The notes under the pieces are model-generated. The model worked only from the letters and a program-made list of their open reading frames with translations, had not been told where the DNA came from and searched no databases. From positions 1 through 15,194 of the forward strand of contig CABRZY010000023.1 of assembly GCA_902475475.1 (NCBI GenBank): 15,194 bases of DNA, written 5' to 3'. A program made the translations under genes and the position numbers. The stretch comes from an uncultured Collinsella sp. Its GTDB lineage: Bacteria; Actinomycetota; Coriobacteriia; Coriobacteriales; Coriobacteriaceae. Positions 13,613 to 15,194 of the stretch are shown here, one piece after another (the first letter of the stretch is position 1; each line of letters opens with the position of its first letter).

Positions 13613-14794
13613 ATGAAAGAACTCTCCAACCGCACGGCAAGATTTACCGATTCGGTCATCCGCCGCATGACACGCATCTCCAATAAGTACGGCGCTGTCA
13701 ATCTCTCGCAGGGCTTCCCTGACTTCGATCCCCCGGCGCAGCTGCTCAACAGCCTGAGCACCATCGCCGCCGATCCCAAGCCGCTCTATCACCAGTACTC
13801 CATCACCTGGGGCTCCCAGGCCATGCGCGAGGCGCTCGCCGCCAAACAGGAGCACTTTATGGGCATGCCGGTGAACCCCAACGAGAATATCGTAGTCACC
13901 TGCGGCTCTACCGAGGCCATGATGGCCGCCATGATGACGGTCACCAACCCCGGCGACAAGGTCGTCATCTTCTCGCCGTTCTACGAGAACTACGGCGCCG
14001 ACACGATCCTTTCGGGTGCCGAGCCCATCTACGTGCCGCTCAACCCGACCACATTCGACTTTGACCGCGAGACACTCGAGGCGGCCTTCCGCGACAACGA
14101 CCCCAAGGCCATCGTCCTGTGCAACCCTTCCAGCCCCTGCGGCAAGGTCTTTACACGCGATGAGCTCACCTTTATCGCCGACCTCTGCAAAAAGTACGAC
14201 ACCTACTGCATCACCGACGAGGTCTACGAGCACATCGTCTACGCGCCCCACGAGCACGTCTATATGGCCACGCTGCCCGGCATGTTTGAGCGCACCATCA
14301 GCTGCAGCTCGCTGTCCAAGACCTACTCCATCACCGGCTGGCGTCTGGGCTACACTATCGCCCCTGCCGAAATCACCGAGCGCATCAAAAAGGTCCACGA
14401 CTTCCTCACCGTGGGCGCCGCCGCTCCCCTGCAGGAAGCCGTCGTCACCGCCCTCAATTTCGACGACAGCTATTACGATGAGGTCCTCGACCTCTATACC
14501 GCCAAACGCGACCTGTTCTGCCAGGGACTCGACAGCATCGGTCTTGAGCATAACGTGCCGCAGGGCGCCTACTACGTGATGATGGATATCTCAGAGTTTG
14601 GCTACGACAGCGACCTCGAGTTCTGCGAGGACCTGGCCTCAAAGGTGGGCGTGGGCGCCGTGCCCGGCTCGAGCTTCTTCCGCGAGCCCGTCAACCATCT
14701 GATTCGTTTCCACTTTGCCAAGCGAGACGAGACGCTTAACGCGGCGCTGGAGAACCTCAAGTCGCTACGTGATAAAATCAAGCCGCGCGGGTAA
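13613..14794 (+). CDS. PLP-dependent class I/II aminotransferase
   Basis: This 393-residue fold-type I aminotransferase belongs to the subgroup with NLSQGFPDFDPP near the N-terminus (30-41), shared by kynurenine/methionine/aspartate-type enzymes. PLP contacts are visible: the GSTEAM loop (98-103), Asn171 (NPSSPCG), Asp202 and Tyr205 (TDEVYE), Lys236 (SLSKTYSITGWRLGY) and Arg365 (IRFHFAK), which holds the substrate carboxylate. It moves amino groups between amino and keto acids in the cytosol; the exact substrate cannot be read from the sequence. NPSSPCG in place of the common NPxNPTG is a mild change. ATG 13613 follows CGAAAGGACCGTC. It is a single gene, divergent from the tRNA operon and ended by a hairpin. 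Confidence 0.94.
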   Translation: MKELSNRTARFTDSVIRRMTRISNKYGAVNLSQGFPDFDPPAQLLNSLSTIAADPKPLYHQYSITWGSQAMREALAAKQEHFMGMPVNPNENIVVTCGSTEAMMAAMMTVTNPGDKVVIFSPFYENYGADTILSGAEPIYVPLNPTTFDFDRETLEAAFRDNDPKAIVLCNPSSPCGKVFTRDELTFIADLCKKYDTYCITDEVYEHIVYAPHEHVYMATLPGMFERTISCSSLSKTYSITGWRLGYTIAPAEITERIKKVHDFLTVGAAAPLQEAVVTALNFDDSYYDEVLDLYTAKRDLFCQGLDSIGLEHNVPQGAYYVMMDISEFGYDSDLEFCEDLASKVGVGAVPGSSFFREPVNHLIRFHFAKRDETLNAALENLKSLRDKIKPRG

Positions 14795-14820
14795 GGACGG
14801 CCCGGCAACTAAAGCAACCA

Positions 14821-14862
14821 AAGAAGCCTCGCACCGCCCGCTGCGTTGCGAGGCTTCTTTCT
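14821..14862 (+). terminator. Hairpin terminator after the aminotransferase gene
   Basis: AAGAAGCCTCGCA (14821-14833) pairs perfectly with TGCGAGGCTTCTT (14847-14859) across 13 bases. The T-run is short (TTTCTAT). Confidence 0.8.
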
Positions 14863-14890
14863 ATAGCGCTTTCTTAAATGGTTAGAGCTC

Positions 14891-14896
14891 TATACT
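14891..14896 (+). promoter_or_regulatory. Candidate -10 element of the ROK kinase gene
   Basis: TATACT is a good -10, with GCTTTC 17 bases before it as a poor -35. The expected leader is about 33 bases. Confidence 0.4.
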
Positions 14897-14934
14897 TTAG
14901 TCACGGAGCAACTCGTCCCAGAGAGAGGAATACT

Positions 14935-15194
14935 ATGGCAGAGCAGCAGCTTATCGGAGCGCTCGAGGCCGGCGGCACCAAGATGGTTTGCGCCACGGGC
15001 TATGCGGACGGTACGGTCCTGGAGCGCGAGCAGATCGCGACCACGACCCCGCAGGAGACCGTCGAGGCCGTCAACGCATGGTTTGCGAACAAGGGCATCG
15101 CCGCGCTGGGCATCGGCGCCTTTGGCCCCACCGCAGTCAACCCCGCCTCACCCCAATACGGCAAGATCCTGGAGACGCCCAAAACGGCATGGCG
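14935..15194 (+). CDS. ROK-family sugar kinase (fructokinase-like), N-terminal part
   Basis: The 86 residues seen match the start of ROK-family fructokinases. LIGALEAGGTKMVCATG (6-22) is the ATP-phosphate loop, GIGAFGPTAVNP is the second conserved segment, and SPQYGKILETPKTAW follows as in ScrK/GmuE-type enzymes. These phosphorylate fructose, or a similar hexose, with ATP in the cytosol. The catalytic Asp and the zinc-binding Cys/His cluster lie beyond the window edge. ATG 14935 follows AGAGAGGAATACT. It starts a new transcript after the aminotransferase terminator. Confidence 0.88.
   Translation, partial: MAEQQLIGALEAGGTKMVCATGYADGTVLEREQIATTTPQETVEAVNAWFANKGIAALGIGAFGPTAVNPASPQYGKILETPKTAW

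Noticed and set aside
1..15194. CRISPR array, phage genes, rRNA or riboswitch
   Set aside because: No regularly spaced repeats, phage structural genes, rRNA sequence or recognisable riboswitch core was seen on either strand.

Overview
This window most likely comes from a gut actinobacterium of the class Coriobacteriia, close to Collinsella. The reasons are the high GC content with strong GC3 bias, the Gram-positive SUF layout (Rrf2 regulator opposite sufC-B-D-S-U), the gene pair of an IscU-like scaffold with a 'GGGtGRT' protein, and tRNA genes with encoded CCA ends. The genus is inferred from protein character, not from a search.

Layout. (1) 1-740, minus: the N-terminal part of a secreted protein running off the left edge. 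Its promoter side and signal-peptide codons lie between two perfect 33-bp inverted repeats (621-653 and 796-828). (2) 853-1986, minus: an Rrf2 iron-sulfur regulator gene followed without a real gap by a minimal nucleotidyltransferase and a HEPN-type partner, a likely toxin-antitoxin pair. (3) 2027-2147: a divergent control region with a 12-bp palindrome, an extra half-site and a second smaller palindrome over the likely suf promoter. (4) 2211-7520, plus: sufC-sufB-sufD-sufS-sufU with overlapping or tightly spaced ends, closed by a strong terminator. sufB and sufS are each broken by a frameshift, and sufD carries a 39-bp tandem duplication. (5) 7583-8179: a stretch with no convincing gene, then (8180-8992, minus) a RAYT/IS200-like transposase-family protein that seems to lack the usual catalytic tyrosine. 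(6) 9396-11153, plus: the IscU-like/GGGtGRT pair with its own terminator. (7) 11409-12935: an FAD-dependent oxidoreductase of the fumarate reductase/L-aspartate oxidase type. (8) 13110-13502, minus: promoter, tRNA-His, two identical tRNA-Lys(CUU) genes and a terminator. (9) 13613-14794: a class I/II aminotransferase. (10) 14935 to the right edge: the start of a ROK-family sugar kinase.

How it works together. SufS with SufU would supply persulfide sulfur and SufBCD would build clusters, with the Rrf2 protein sensing cluster supply and controlling both directions. The second scaffold-like gene, with its partner of unknown function, suggests a separate iron-sulfur or iron-related system next door. 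The two frameshifts in genes expected to be essential, the 39-nt copies and the inverted repeat all sit in one 7-kb stretch. They may be real rearrangements, or signs of mixed-strain or chimeric assembly, and should be checked against reads first.
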